Assembly (NCBI GenBank): GCA_905221605.1
Contig: CAJNDS010000824.1
Location: 801,501-865,500, forward strand
Source of the DNA: Symbiodinium natans
Lineage: Eukaryota; Sar; Dinophyceae; Suessiales; Symbiodiniaceae
Length of the DNA stretch: 64,000 nt
Direction: 5' to 3'
The position numbers and the translations under genes are program-made. The notes beneath the pieces were generated by a model. The model was given only the letters and a program-made list of their open reading frames with translations. It was not told where the DNA came from and did no database searches. Positions 36,040-46,860 of the stretch are shown here, piece by piece; the first letter of the stretch is position 1; every line of letters starts with the position of its first letter.

Positions 36040-37190
36040 CAAGACAACTTAACGCAAGGCCAGCGAGGTGAGACCAATGCAAACAAGAAGCTACCGGCAC
36101 CAATCACTCAGCTGCCCGTCACCCATAGCAATGCTGCGCCACGTCTGGTACAGACATTAAGCGAAAGTATGGGTAGGCCGTAAGGCAAGGAACCTCCGTC
36201 ACCTAAGCTGCTCAACGCGTCCGTAGAGACAGTCCCCACACAAGCGCCAGGGCCGTAGCAAAAGCATGGCACTCAGGACTCCTTTTTGGGTTGACAAGAA
36301 AGTTGCAAGCGCACTGAAAGAAAGGTACAAACGCGCACAAAGGCGCAATGCACACAGAGTGCCAGAAAGGGCGCCCCGCCCCCGAGCGGGGGCAGGCAAG
36401 GGGCTGGTGTGGCTACACAATGCTGCCATCGGCGCTATGTGAGTCCGGGCGTCCTCACATACCTGTTAGGGGAGTACCCTATTTGGAGGCTCCTTGTGTT
36501 TGCGCCGAAAGTTTTGAGGCTCGACCCCATGGCCATAGGGCGGGCCTGGAGCGCTGCTTGCAAGAGGCCATATTTTTACAGCCCCGCGCAGCGGCCGATT
36601 TTTGAGACGGCACAAGAGCCCCAAAGGCTGCTGGCTGGCACTTGGCTCATGTGCTTCCCAGGTACCGGGAGCCTATCGGCTTGGCACGCTTAGCTTGGTG
36701 ACGTATCTCCTGGAAGCCTCCGAAGGCTGAAACACTGCTAAGCCTCCCGGGAAAGTTTTAGGCAGCAGTTAGAGAGACCTGATCGCTTCTGGGCCTTCCA
36801 GAGAAGGTTTCAGCAGTTTGCGCAAAGAACAGGCGGCGTTCAACAGCCTAGCTGCGCTTTTTACAGCTACCGTGTACCGCCCCCTTGCCAGACAACCTAA
36901 ACCTGCCGGATTGGCGCGAGTTTTGAGGCAGGACTCACACGGCAGAATGATTACACAGGTTCGCTCACGGTCTCCCCCTGCAGTGCAGGTATCAGGCCGC
37001 ACGCAGCGCGGAGCTCGGAGCATTTTAAGGCCCCCAAGGCTGCTTAACGGTCTGCAGCCAACCGCGCGTCAAGTGTGAGAGTCAAGGGGCCTTATAACTC
37101 AGAGCCCCGCGCAGCGGCCGATTTTTGTGGAGAGCACTTTAAGCAAGTTTACCCCGTGACTACACCTGATGCGGGACCCACAGCAAAGTG
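36040..37190. other. Unassigned DNA with an exact 25-bp direct repeat
   Basis: The same 25 bp (AGCCCCGCGCAGCGGCCGAT, then TTTTG) occurs at 36580-36604 and 37103-37127. From about 36720 the sequence becomes a degenerate version of the 51-bp minisatellite that follows. Confidence 0.5.
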
Positions 37191-37194
37191 TTAG

Positions 37195-37800
37195 GCCTAA
37201 CCACTTCTGCGCCTGCTGGAGAAGGTTGAAGCAGCAGTTTCTCACATACCTTCTGGGCCTTCTGGCGAAGGTTCCGGCAGCCGTTTGCGGGGCCTAATCA
37301 CTTCTGGGCCTTCTGGAGAAGTTTTAGGCAGCAGTTTGAGAGGTCTACTCACTGCTGGGCCTTCCGGAGAAGTTTTAGGCAGCAGTTTGAGAGGCCTAAT
37401 CACTTCTGAGCCTTCCAGGGAGGGTTGAGGCAGCAGTTTGAGAAGCCTAATCATTTCTGGGCCTTCAGGCAACTGTTTGGGCAGCAGTTTGAGAGGCCTA
37501 ATCATTTCTGGGCCTTCTGAAGATGTTTGAGGCATCAGTTTGAGAGGTCTACCCACTGCTGGGCCTTCAGGAAAATTTTTAGGCAGCAGTTGGAGAGGCC
37601 GACCCACTGCTGGGCCTTCCGGAGAAGTTTCAGGCAGCCGTTTGAGAAGCCTAATCACTTCTGAGCCTTCCGGGAGGGTTTAGGCAACAGTTTGATAGGC
37701 CAAAGCACTTCTGGGCCTTCCGGAGGCGGTTTGGGCAGCAATTTGAGAGGCCTAATCATTCTGGGCCTTGTGGAGAAGACTTAGGCATCAGTTTGAGAAG
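37195..37800. repeat. 51-bp minisatellite, about 12 units
   Basis: Units of 51 bp with core GGGCCTTCCGGAGAAGTTTT, then AGGCAGCAGTTTGAGAGGCC and TAATCACTTCT, diverged by substitutions and small indels. Since 51 is a multiple of three, the minus strand is open for 138 codons (37242-37658) as a 17-residue repeat of the type PEGPEVIRPLKLLPKTS. Whether this is translated is not evident. Confidence 0.85.
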
Positions 37801-38630
37801 CTTACTCCCTTATCACAGAGGCCGTAGCGAGCAGGGTGTGTCCATCGTGCTGCGCAAGATAGACCAGCAGATGTCCGTTGTATTCGGCACTCTAAGGGGG
37901 TGGCGCTGTCCATGAGCCATGGCGTTTGTTAACAGGGCCGCGCCGGATTGCAGGCCGATTACAGCGATGACGCGCTTGTGGCAAGGAGTGCCCCCGCCAG
38001 GCACCCCTCCAGCATGAACAGGCTTGTTCCTGCAGGTTGTTCCAGGCACTTTTCCAACAGAAACCGGAGTGTCCCTGCCGGGTAAGAACTGACACGAAAA
38101 GGCCTCCGCCCGATGCTGCGACTAGCACTGTCACAAGGGTGAGGGGCAGACCAGAAACCTAAGCAGCAAACCTAAACCCTATATGCAGAATCCTGCACAC
38201 CCGCTGACTGCTACCACGCACAGAGCTGCACACAGACGAGCCCGCCAGGCTGATCAACAAGACGCCTTCGCGGAGCCCCGCAGCGCTAGGTGCACAATAG
38301 GCAAGTGGATGTAAGGGAGCATTTTGAGGGAAGGGAATGCTACTTAAGGACAATTTAACACTACACCTCAGCTAACCCAGCACGCTTGCACCGACTGGCA
38401 AGACCGTTCGTTTGTTAATCGCCTTTGGTTTGGGGAGCGGCCAGCAGATATCAACAGTGCGATCCTAAGCCCTCCTACACCCAAAACGCAGGACAACGTG
38501 CAGAATTGCGTCTCACACAGACGCATGAGTTGCGATTCACACAGACGCATGAGGCTTGCGCAGTGTGTGCAAAACGACAGTATTAAGGCTGAACCCCAAC
38601 CCGCCTGGCACGCTAGGGGAAAGTGCCCGA
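37801..38630. other. Unassigned DNA
   Basis: Short ORFs only. The words CCTAAACCCT near 38164-38175 resemble the telomere-like words elsewhere in the window. Confidence 0.5.
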
Positions 38631-38633
38631 CAG

Positions 38634-39215
38634 GACCTGGGCATGGACCTGGGCACCTCGACCCTGTGCACCTTGAGCCTGCAAGCACGCCTGACCAGGA
38701 AGGGCCTGTGCAGCTTGAGCCTGTGCTTTTGCGGACACCTGCGAGCACGCCTGACCCGAAAGGGCCTGTGCACCTTGAGTGTGTTGGCACCTGCGAGCAC
38801 GCCTGACCCGGAAGGGCCTGTGCACCTGGAGCCTGTGCCTTTGCTGGCACCTGCAAGCACGCCTGACCCGGAAGGGCCTGTGCACCTTGAGGGCACCTGC
38901 AAGCACGCCTGACCCGGAAGGGCCTGTGCACCTTGAGCCTGTGCATTTGCAGGCACCTGCAAGCACGCCTGACCCGGAGGGGCCTGTGCACCTTGAGCCT
39001 GCGCGGGCACCTGCAAGCACGCCTGGCCCGGAAGGGCCTGTGCACCTTGAGCCTGTGCATTTGCTGGCACCTGCAAGCACGCCTGACCCGGAAGGGCCTG
39101 TGCACCTTGAGCCTGTGCATGCGCGAGCACCTACAGCCACGCCTGAGTCGGACGGGCCTGTGCACCTTGAGCCTGTGCATGTGCGGGCACCTGGCGGCAA
39201 GGCTCGTACTAGCTA
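38634..39215. repeat. 60-bp minisatellite, about 10 units, open in several frames
   Basis: The unit reads GAAGGGCCTGTGCACCTTGA, then GCCTGTGCATTTGCAGGCAC, then CTGCAAGCACGCCTGACCCG. Some units have internal deletions in multiples of three. It is open on both strands in several frames: plus as a 20-residue EGPVHLEPVHLLAPASTPDP repeat, minus as VHRPFRVRRACRC or ALPGQACLQVPA repeats (up to 291 codons, 38368-39243 minus). A Pro-rich secreted or low-complexity protein on the plus strand is possible, but no flanking gene structure is seen. Confidence 0.85.
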
Positions 39216-40621
39216 GGGGGCGTGGCAATTGTACTAAGCGCACTCCAATGTTGCAAAGAGTTGATACGCTGCACGGGCGGGAGAGGCAGGCTTGCTGCTG
39301 GGTGTAGGGCAGTTATTCGCATCAATAGGCAAAGGGCTGGTGTAAGCCACACAGTGAGCAGCACAGCCCTCACGCATGCAATGGCTGATATAGCCACACA
39401 GCAAGCAGCACAGCCACCGCACGCGAACTGGATGCATCGGGCATAAACCTTTGCTGCGTTCTCGCTCTTACAAGCAAACAAAGGCCCGTGCTACGCACAA
39501 AGCACTTCCTCGGCGTTCTCGCTCTTACTAACCGAGGGAAGCGCACAAGCAAGCAAACACCCACCTCGCCCCGTCCACGACAGCGAACCAACGCGAGCAA
39601 CGTCTAGCGCTCTATCAGCCGGCGGGCCTGACGAAAGCATTCAAGGTCATTCTGGAATGACGCGCGGCGTTCACCAGGTAAACATTGGTCTTACACAAAA
39701 CTGAATTCATGCTGGCCCAGGGGGCCTAACTAACCCAAATACCAAACGACCAACTGCTCTTACGCCGGAGCTATCCAACAGAAGATCGAAAGGACTTGAG
39801 TTACAGAATAATGCTTGTTATTGCGTTTGCAGAGGCAAGTCGTAAGAAAGCCGGAGCTCTTCTTGCAACAGCACGGGAGCCAACAGGTCTGTACAAATAC
39901 AAGTTCAAAACTCATGCAGCGGCAAAAACATGCTCGTGTCTTCACACGCACCACAAAGCCGGCTCCGAACAAAGGCTCCCAAACTGGAAAATCAAAAATT
40001 CCCCCGCTGTGCCACTTGCTGCCATCCGAGCTATGCTGGCCAGGAGAGGGATGCAGGGCTGCATCCCCCCTGCCAATGATTGCATGGCAACTATGCAATG
40101 TTCTGACTTGAAAGCAATCCACAGTTATTACAATGGATTCTTCTTGCAAGCGGACGCTGGGAAGGAACTGCGCAACGCTAAGTAGCCTCAGCCACAGAGA
40201 ACGCACGGCCATTCGTCCTAGCGACAAAGTGCAAATACCTTACGCCGAAGCTATCCCGTAATGCACAAGCGCGCAAGAAACCCTAAGAAACTAGGTACTT
40301 GCGGAAGGAAACGGGCGTTCCCAACGGTTAAATAGACAAAACAAGCCTCAGAAAGCTCTAAGAAGACTAAGAAAGCTATGGTTGGAAACGGGCGTTCCCA
40401 ACAGTTACACAGGCAAGCGAGCCTTGGCTTACTTAGCAACCTAATGATCAACTGCGGGCGCAGTTAATGTCTCAAAGCTTCAGGCGAAAGTGGTTGCAGA
40501 ACTGGTTGCAATGCAGCTTGCAATGTCGTCACTAAGTGCAATCCAGAGATGTACAATGGAAACACAGAACCAAGCACACCTACGCCTCCGGGCTGTCCCA
40601 GAGGGGGCCGCTACCTACGAG
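39216..40621. other. Unassigned DNA with small direct repeats
   Basis: A 129-codon plus-strand frame (39796-40185) has mixed composition but no domain. Direct repeats include GAAACGGGCGTTCCCAAC near 40309 and 40389, and CTTACGCCG[G/A]AGCTATCC near 39759 and 40239. These point to local duplication. Confidence 0.45.
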
Positions 40622-40623
40622 TA

Positions 40624-40733
40624 CCCAGACCTTCCAAAACCCCTTAATTAAGGAATATACCCTAATTCATAATAAGGATCCTTAGTATAAATTAGGGTAT
40701 ATTCCTTAATTCAGGGGTTTTGGAAGATCTGGG
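40624..40733. mobile_element. 110-bp palindromic MITE with TA target duplication
   Basis: A spacer-free palindrome. Two 55-bp arms differ at only four positions and meet at AAGGATCCTT (centre 40678/40679). The ends read CCCAGA[C/T]CTTCCAAAACCCC. TA flanks both sides (40622-40623, 40734-40735), the target duplication of Tc1/mariner-type elements. No coding capacity; it would need a transposase supplied elsewhere. Confidence 0.7.
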
Positions 40734-40735
40734 TA

Positions 40736-41400
40736 GGGTTCCAAGCAAAGCCAGACCTTTAGCTACGGACTCCCACCCCTCCTACGGCTTTCCTGGTGGC
40801 TTAACCACCTCGAGCAGACGCGGTCTTGAGCCAAAGGTTACGGGACACTCCAACGCGTCTTGTCGCGCTTTCTTCTCGACTTCGATCCAAGGTGGGGTGG
40901 TCACAGTGCGGTCTGCAGTCCAACTCCGAACATCCAGCAAAACCATCTTCCACGGGCACGACGCAAGACTGGGAGGCCTCTTTGGAAAAGATTGCAGAGC
41001 ATCGTGGAATCGAACCATCCTCACATCGAAGCCAGCAAGATTGATCTCTTGCAATGTCACTTTTTTGCGATCTTTTGTCTCCAGGGGGGGAGTGGGTTCT
41101 GAGTTGTTGTATTGCCAAGTTGTGATTTCCTTTCCGACGGCTGGACTTTGTTTGTCCCGGAAATGGAATTTCCGGAAAAAAATATTTTGGAAAACGGAAG
41201 TTAGAAAGCATTTCCGGAAATGGAGTTCTGTAAAATCGAGATGTCCAGTGATCGTTCGCTCGCACTCCGCCTCAGAAGCCGCTATGAGAAGAGCTCGTGC
41301 AGCTGTTTCTTTTTCACTTTGCACTTGATTCAAACACCAAAGTGTTCTGCACTTTCTATTTGCTTAAAATTGGAAACTTTGCCTTCTTACAAAGTGGGAG
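40736..41400. other. Unassigned DNA with a 183-codon minus-strand frame
   Basis: The minus-strand frame 40782-41333 has protein-like stretches (INLAGFDVRMVRFHDALQS, LLDVRSWTADRTVTT) and may be a fragment of a transposon protein; no domain is recognised. A perfect small palindrome CCGGAAATGGAATTTCCGG sits at 41157-41175. Confidence 0.35.
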
Positions 41401-41534
41401 GGGGAGGAAAGGAGAGGAGAGAAGGGAATGTGTTCTAAATTCCACCTCCAAATCTTTTTCGTTTTTTGTATTTCATCTTTCGAACAATTGGAGAAGAAGC
41501 GAGAAGGGAATTTATTCTAACTTCCACCCCCCTC
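41400..41534 (+). repeat. Two units of the about 85-bp minisatellite
   Basis: Two units of the GAGAAGGGAATTTATTCTAA, ATTCCACCCCCCTC, TTTTTTGTATTTCATTCTTCG type, the same family as the long array at 45.7-46.85 kb. Confidence 0.75.
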
Positions 41535-41594
41535 TTTTTTTTTATTTAAAGCGGACGCCTCTTTACTACATCAGTAGCACAGTAGGCCGTTCTT
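41535..41594 (+). repeat. Dispersed repeat, copy 2 (short)
   Basis: T9 followed by GCGGACGCCTCTTTACTACA, then TCAGTAGCACAGTAGGCCG, matching the left 60 bp of copy 1 (35881-36039) and the rightmost part of the inverted copy 3. Confidence 0.65.
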
Positions 41595-42486
41595 GTGGGT
41601 CTCGCAACCAGGTGTGAAACATATCGCAAGAAGAACAGACGAACCACGCCAGGAAGCAACAACAAACAAAACAAGAAGCAACCAAAACCAAGAAGGGGCG
41701 GTGGGACTACTAATAAGACCCCACGCGCTCAGTACCCACGTCGATGTGGTCCCTGTTCGGAGCCAATGCAGCACCAAGTCGAGTGGGGGAATCGCAAAAT
41801 GCGATTGTGTGCCAGTCAAAATCACCATCACGTAATTATCTGAATAAGTTGAATGCCAGTAGATAGAAATGTCTGCTTGCTCGCAGTAGTCTTGGCAGAC
41901 ATTCCAAGGACGGACGGTCTATTCTAAAAGCCACAGCTGTCGATGTCCAACTGTTGTCATAACCAAGACCTGCAGTAAACCACTGCCGACCCCTTCCAAC
42001 AAGTTTGCCCCATGGTGATCAGCCAGTGGGGTCTTTCTGTATATCCCGCATCCAACTGCACAGTGCAGCGCTTGGCGGTCTGATCGCCGTGGGGCGACCG
42101 CAGATCTAGAAAGAGGGTCAGCCTTGAAAACTAGCTCTTACGCGACGCTCTCTTTGGTCTTTTTTGTTTAATTCTTCACTGACATTCAATGCTGATAAGA
42201 TGGCTGACATTTTAGCCTGGTAGTTCCGTTCGTCGAGTTGGGCTCATGCAGCGCCTAGAAGTTGGTAAAGGCAGCAAAATGTGCCTTTTTTTTGCTGGTC
42301 AGGCAGTTCTGTCAGTCTGGTAAGACAGCTGTGGTCTGCAATTCTGTCAGTTGTTTTTAATTTTTTGAAATTACACTGCACTGGCAGCGGTCAAGCGAGA
42401 ATGTCACAGAAAGGTCTCTCCAGCCTAGTTTCATCAGCTCAGTGCTTTTGCGCCTTGCAGAAGGCCCACTAAGGTCCGGGGGGGCG
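41595..42486. other. Unassigned DNA
   Basis: No recognised gene. At about 42010-42033 it holds a single copy of the CCCATGGTGATCAGCCAGTG motif that forms the inverted-repeat arms at 43.1-43.8 kb. Confidence 0.5.
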
Positions 42487-42800
42487 GGTTCGAACCTGGG
42501 TTCAACCCAGGTTCAAACTCTTTTCCTTTTAAAACAAGTTCGAACCTGGGTTAAACCTGGGTTCGAACTAATTGAAGGGTCTAAAGTTGTTCTGGGGTTC
42601 TCTGAACCTGGGTTTGAACCCGGGTTAACCCAGGTTTCTTGAATCCAAGTTCAACTCAGGTTGAACCCGGGTTGAACCTAGGTTCAATCTGGGTTGCAGA
42701 CAGGTTGAACCCGGGTTGAACCCAAGTTGAACCCAGGTTGATTGGGTTGAATCTGGGTTCAACCTGGGGACGTTTAACCTGGGTTGAACCTAGGTTGAAC
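42487..42800. repeat. Array of 11-bp GGGTTGAACCT-type near-palindromic repeat
   Basis: About 310 bp of diverged, mixed-orientation units such as GGTTCGAACCTGGGTTCAAC and TTGAACCCGGGTTGAACC. The core GGTTCGAACC is self-complementary. The same repeat lies at each boundary of the retrotransposon copies (47311-47351, 54105-54199, 58648-58683), so this array looks like an unoccupied target. Confidence 0.85.
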
Positions 42801-43131
42801 TTCCTATGGCATTGGTCAAACCCCAGAGGGCTCCAAGATGGCCGGCGTCATCAGAAGGCTCTCCAAAGACAGCACGCGCCGCAGGAAAACCACAACTTTC
42901 CGGTTGTGTCAGGCCACTTTAAATTGTAGACGGACCAGAAGTGTTTTCAATGTCCTGGCTTGCAACAGAAGCCGCGAGGGCTGCCGAATAGCATCAAGAA
43001 AGTGAACTGGCGATACCTGGCCTAAATTCTTGATATTGGCGTGTCCCAGCTAAAGCGAAATCCAACTTAGATGCGTGTACTTGGCAGCCTCCGCCCAGTA
43101 CTATATCCCATAGCACAAAACCAGCGCGCGC
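42801..43131. other. Unassigned DNA
   Basis: No recognised gene or repeat. Confidence 0.5.
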
Positions 43132-43786
43132 CCCATGGTGGTTAGCCAGTGGGGACTTGACAGCAAGAGCAGCTGCAAGACCAGCCCAAGGCACCCCACG
43201 GTGGTCAGCCAGCACAGCAATCCAGCCTTAACCGGGCCCACAGCACTTCATTGCCATGGACCCTCCCATTCGGGTGTCTTGACCGGAACCAGAAGAAGGG
43301 CATGTCAGCACGCTTTCCTGATTTTTGGTCTGCCAAGCGGACTTCCTCAGCCGCAGTTGACGGTCAGTGACGGTATTGCGGGATAACTGCCGTGCCATGT
43401 TGGCTTTGGCTAAATGTCACATCGCCCGAACAGCCTTCTAAACTTGCCAATCCGGGTCTGGAAGGGAGCAAAGGGACAAACGCCGAGGACTTAGGCTTCT
43501 TGGAGTTGTCATGGCAGTATAGTTTCGCTGGCTGTTGAGGCTGCTTGGTTGGGTGCTTGGATTGGTGAGCTTTGGGGCGGCCCAATTGGCGGTGGCAGCA
43601 TTAGACCAAGCAGGTCGGGCGCGTTGGAGCCCATGTCTATTTGGCGTTGTGCCAAGTCCTGCCAATGTTCATCCTCAAGGGCTGGTAATCAAAAAGGGGC
43701 CCCACTGGCTGACCACCATGGGGTGCCTTAAGCTGGTCTTGCACCCTTGTTCTTGCCAACAAGTCCCCACTGGCTGACCACCATGG
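43132..43786. repeat. 655-bp unit with about 82-bp terminal inverted repeats
   Basis: The left arm 43132-43212 and right arm 43705-43786 are imperfect reverse complements. They share CCCATGGTGGTCAGCCAGTG, then GGGACTTG, TGCAAGACCAGC and AAGGCACCCCA[C/T]GGTGGTCAGCCAG. The middle has no ORF of interest. It could be a non-autonomous foldback transposon; no target duplication was established. Confidence 0.5.
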
Positions 43787-45429
43787 GTCTTTTCATTGTT
43801 TTACATCTTGGGTCCCAAATTATGACCCCAAAATGGGCCCAAAATTGGGACCCCAAAAAGTTCAAACTGCTCCTGCCACCACAGCTGCAAATTCCATGGT
43901 GCTAAAGCCACCAAAAAGCACAAGACACATTTGCAGGACAGAAGAACAAGAATTGCAGAGCTGGTCCGGCAAAAAATTTGCAGATCTCAAGTTAAAAACC
44001 CACTTTGGGGGGCCAGATGTGCTGCCAGAAATTCATGGTTGCAGGCACCCCCAATTCTGGTTTCAAACCTCCATTTCGTACTTTTTGGAACTGCATTGAG
44101 AGAACCAACACACACAACAGAGAACACGATACAGGACAACCGACGACCGCAAGGACCGACGGCCCAAAAAACATGCCAAAGTCACCAACCGAGTTGAACT
44201 AAAGAAAAGCCAAAATGCCAAAAAAACAATAATGGACCCAAGGCCGACTGAGAACCATTGCTGAAAAGCAAAAAAGAGGTGCGTTCCAGTTTTGTTGCTT
44301 CTGTGTCTTTTCGGGGTCTTGGTGCTGGTTTTTATCCTTACTCTAAGTCTTTCCTTCCTGTTCAGCTGCTGATGGAGTGAAGAGGCTGCCTTGAGTTTGC
44401 AGGAAATGTTTGCGAGATCTGGCTTTCACAGGAAAAAGCTTTTCGGAAACAAGCGGTCGAGTGGCCCGGTTTTTGTTTAAACAAAGCTAAGACCACGCGC
44501 AAAGAGTTTATTCTTATTTTTTTCGCCCGCAAGGCCTTTAGAAGCTCCAGAGGCGGACGCAGTGCAGCGGAAGGACCTGCAATTTGGCTATTTAACGTTA
44601 AAGATCGCCTCAAAGTGTTCGGTTCTGCGCTTAAGGAAACTGAGCAAGGCGGCATAAATGACATTCTCCAAGGCTTGCCACGATGAAGCTTCACCCTGAT
44701 GTATTCATCTTCCGGTTCTGCGCAACTCTAGCTGCTTCCAAGCTTTTTGTTCAATCTTGCAGACTCTTAAGAAACTTAACCTTTAAAATTGTGTGCCGTC
44801 CTTGCTCATCTAACTTGAAATCGTCTCCAGTCTGAGGGTTTTGGCAACTGCAATCAGTTACTGTGCTTTTCCGTTCTTGTTGTTTGGAATGCAACTGGCA
44901 GACCCACATGCGAAGGCGGCGGAAACTGGTGTCATCAAAGGCTTGGACCATCAGAATTGATGATGGATTTCTGTAGGTTGGTCACCCAGAGTTGAGTACC
45001 GTGCAGTCCAGAAGAAGTTCAGAAAGTCGAGAGGTCTTGCAATTTTTCAGCAAACCGGGATGATGGTGGTCGAACTGCCTTTTCTGCTCTTTCAACGCGC
45101 ACAAATTCTTCCACACTGGTCTACCCTTCGTGTTCTGAGAAAGTTTTACCGTGGGAGCTTTGCTTCGCTCTCTTGGGTGTGGTGTGCTGTTTGTTTGCTG
45201 TGTTGCTTCTTCGAATTGTCTGACCATTTCACCTTATTGCAATCAACCCACTGTGCTGCTGACATACAGGTAAGGTCGGTGCACGCAAAGGCAGAATTGC
45301 TTTAGATTTTGCAACTCCAAATTTGGAGTCGCGCAAACTGGCACTTTGCAAACATGTGTGCGCATAATACTTTGACACGACGCTGCCCCAAAGTGACTGG
45401 AACAAGGGCAGGGACGCAGCCAACAAGAT
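43787..45429. other. Unassigned DNA
   Basis: Short frames only, up to 110 codons (44362-44694 minus). None is recognised. Confidence 0.5.
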
Positions 45430-45598
45430 CAATAAGAGCCTCTGCGCTAGCGGTTGCTTCTTTGTAGTCACGACTTCTTTTTCGCTCGCTGGCTTGTACA
45501 GTTTGGCTCTCATTTCGTTTCACCTGTTATGTTGAGCCCAATAAGACCGGCCTACTGCGCTACTGATGTAGTAAAGAGGCGTCAGTCCAAAAAAAAAG
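45430..45598 (-). repeat. Dispersed repeat, copy 3 (inverted)
   Basis: The reverse complement aligns over about 165 bp with copy 1 (35881-36039), including the stretch reading RAKLYKPASEKEVVTTKKQP on the minus strand. On the plus strand it ends in A9 (45589-45597) after TACTGATGTAGTAAAGAGGC, consistent with a retroposed A tail. Confidence 0.65.
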
Positions 45599-45709
45599 CG
45601 GCAGGGAAGGTTGGGAACTTGTTTTGCCAAAGGGTTTCAAGAGAGGCAGGGGTTTTGGGGCGATTGTGCTTGTATGTCGAGATGAGATTGTTCTGGTTTC
45701 TCGAAGTAG

Positions 45710-46860
45710 ACAGAATGTGGCGTGGGGGCAAGGGAGCCGAGAGAAGCGAATGTATTTTAAATTCCACCCCCCTCGAATTTTTTCTTTTTTGTATTTCATT
45801 CTTCGCGAAATCAGAGGAGAAGAGAGAAGAGGATTTGTTCTAAATTCCACTCCCCTCGAATATTTTTTTGTTTTTCGTAGTTCATTCTTCGAAAACTCAG
45901 AGGAGAAGGAGAAGGGAATTTATTCTAAATTCTACCTCTCTCGAATCTTCTTTTGTTCTTGGTCTTTCCTTATTCGAAAATCAGAGGAGTAGAGACGAGA
46001 CAGTTGTTGTTTCTAAAAGTAAAGAGCGGGGGGGTTGGGGGGGGCGCAGCCCCCCCCATTTTGCCTGTTGTGACTTGAAAAGAGAAGAGAAGAGAGAAAG
46101 GACTTTCGTCTAAATTCCACCCCCCTCAAATCTTGTTTTGTTTTTGTATTTCATTGTTCAAAACTCAGAGGAGTCGAAGCGAGATTGTTTTCGTTTCTAG
46201 AAGTAAAGAGCGGGGGGGTTGGGGGGGGCGCAGCCCCCCCCATTTACTTGTTGTAAAGTGGGACGGAGGGGAGAAGACAGAAGGAACTTTATTTTGAATT
46301 ATATAGAGACGAGGCAGTTGGAGGAAGGCAGAAGAGAGAATGTAGAGTGGGAGGAAGGGAGAAGAGAGAAGGGAATGTGTTCTAAATTCCACCACCCCCT
46401 CGAATCTTTTTTGTTTTTTGTATCTCATTCTTCGAGAAATCAGAGGAGAGGAGAGAAGGGATTTTTTCTAAATTCCACCCCCCCTCGAATCTTGTTTTGT
46501 TTTTTGTCTTGTTTTATTCGAAAAATCAGAGAAGTAAAGACGAGACTGTTCGGTTTCTCGAAGCACTTCATTTTAAATCACAGACGAGGGAGCGGGAGGA
46601 AGGGAGAAGCGAGAATGTCGCGTGGGAGGCAGGGAGAAGAGACAAGGGAATGTATTCTAAATTCCACCCCCCGCGACCTTTTTTGTTGTTTGTATTTCCT
46701 TAAAATCAGAGGAGAAGAGAGAAGAGAATTTATTCTAAATTCCACCCCCCTCGAATATTCTTTTGTTTTTCGTATTTCATTCTTCGAAAACTCAGAAGAG
46801 AAAGGAGAAGGGAATGTATTTTAAATTCTACCCCCCTCGACTCTTTTTTGGGGGGGGCAG
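45710..46860 (+). repeat. About 85-bp minisatellite, roughly a dozen units, with G/C hairpins
   Basis: Units run GAGAAGAGAGAAGGGAATTT, ATTCTAAATTCCACCCCCCT, CGAATCTTTTTTGTTTTTCG, TATTTCATTCTTCGAAAACT, CAGAGGA. Frames stay open for 122 and 201 codons as repeats of the type FILNSTPLEYFFVFRISFFE, reflecting the near-85-bp period plus indels, not evident coding. Two units carry an insert GGGGGGGGCGCAGCCCCCCC (near 46027-46056 and 46215-46245), and a variant lies at 46848-46870. These would form strong hairpins. Confidence 0.85.

Noticed and set aside
40825-40842. Degenerate spliced-leader-like word on the minus strand (CTTGAGCCAAAGGTTACGG on plus)
   Set aside because: Matches most of the reverse-complemented leader but needs a 2-base gap and a substitution, lies inside a longer open frame and is not followed by a gene start; chance is a fair explanation.
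41550-41594. tRNA-derived SINE suggested by TAGC[G/A]CAGTAGGCC in the dispersed repeat
   Set aside because: The A-box-like word is on the strand opposite to the A tail, and no good B box follows.
42487-42800. tRNA gene suggested by the B-box-like GGTTCGAACC
   Set aside because: The word is part of a tandem repeat, with no cloverleaf or A box at the right distance.
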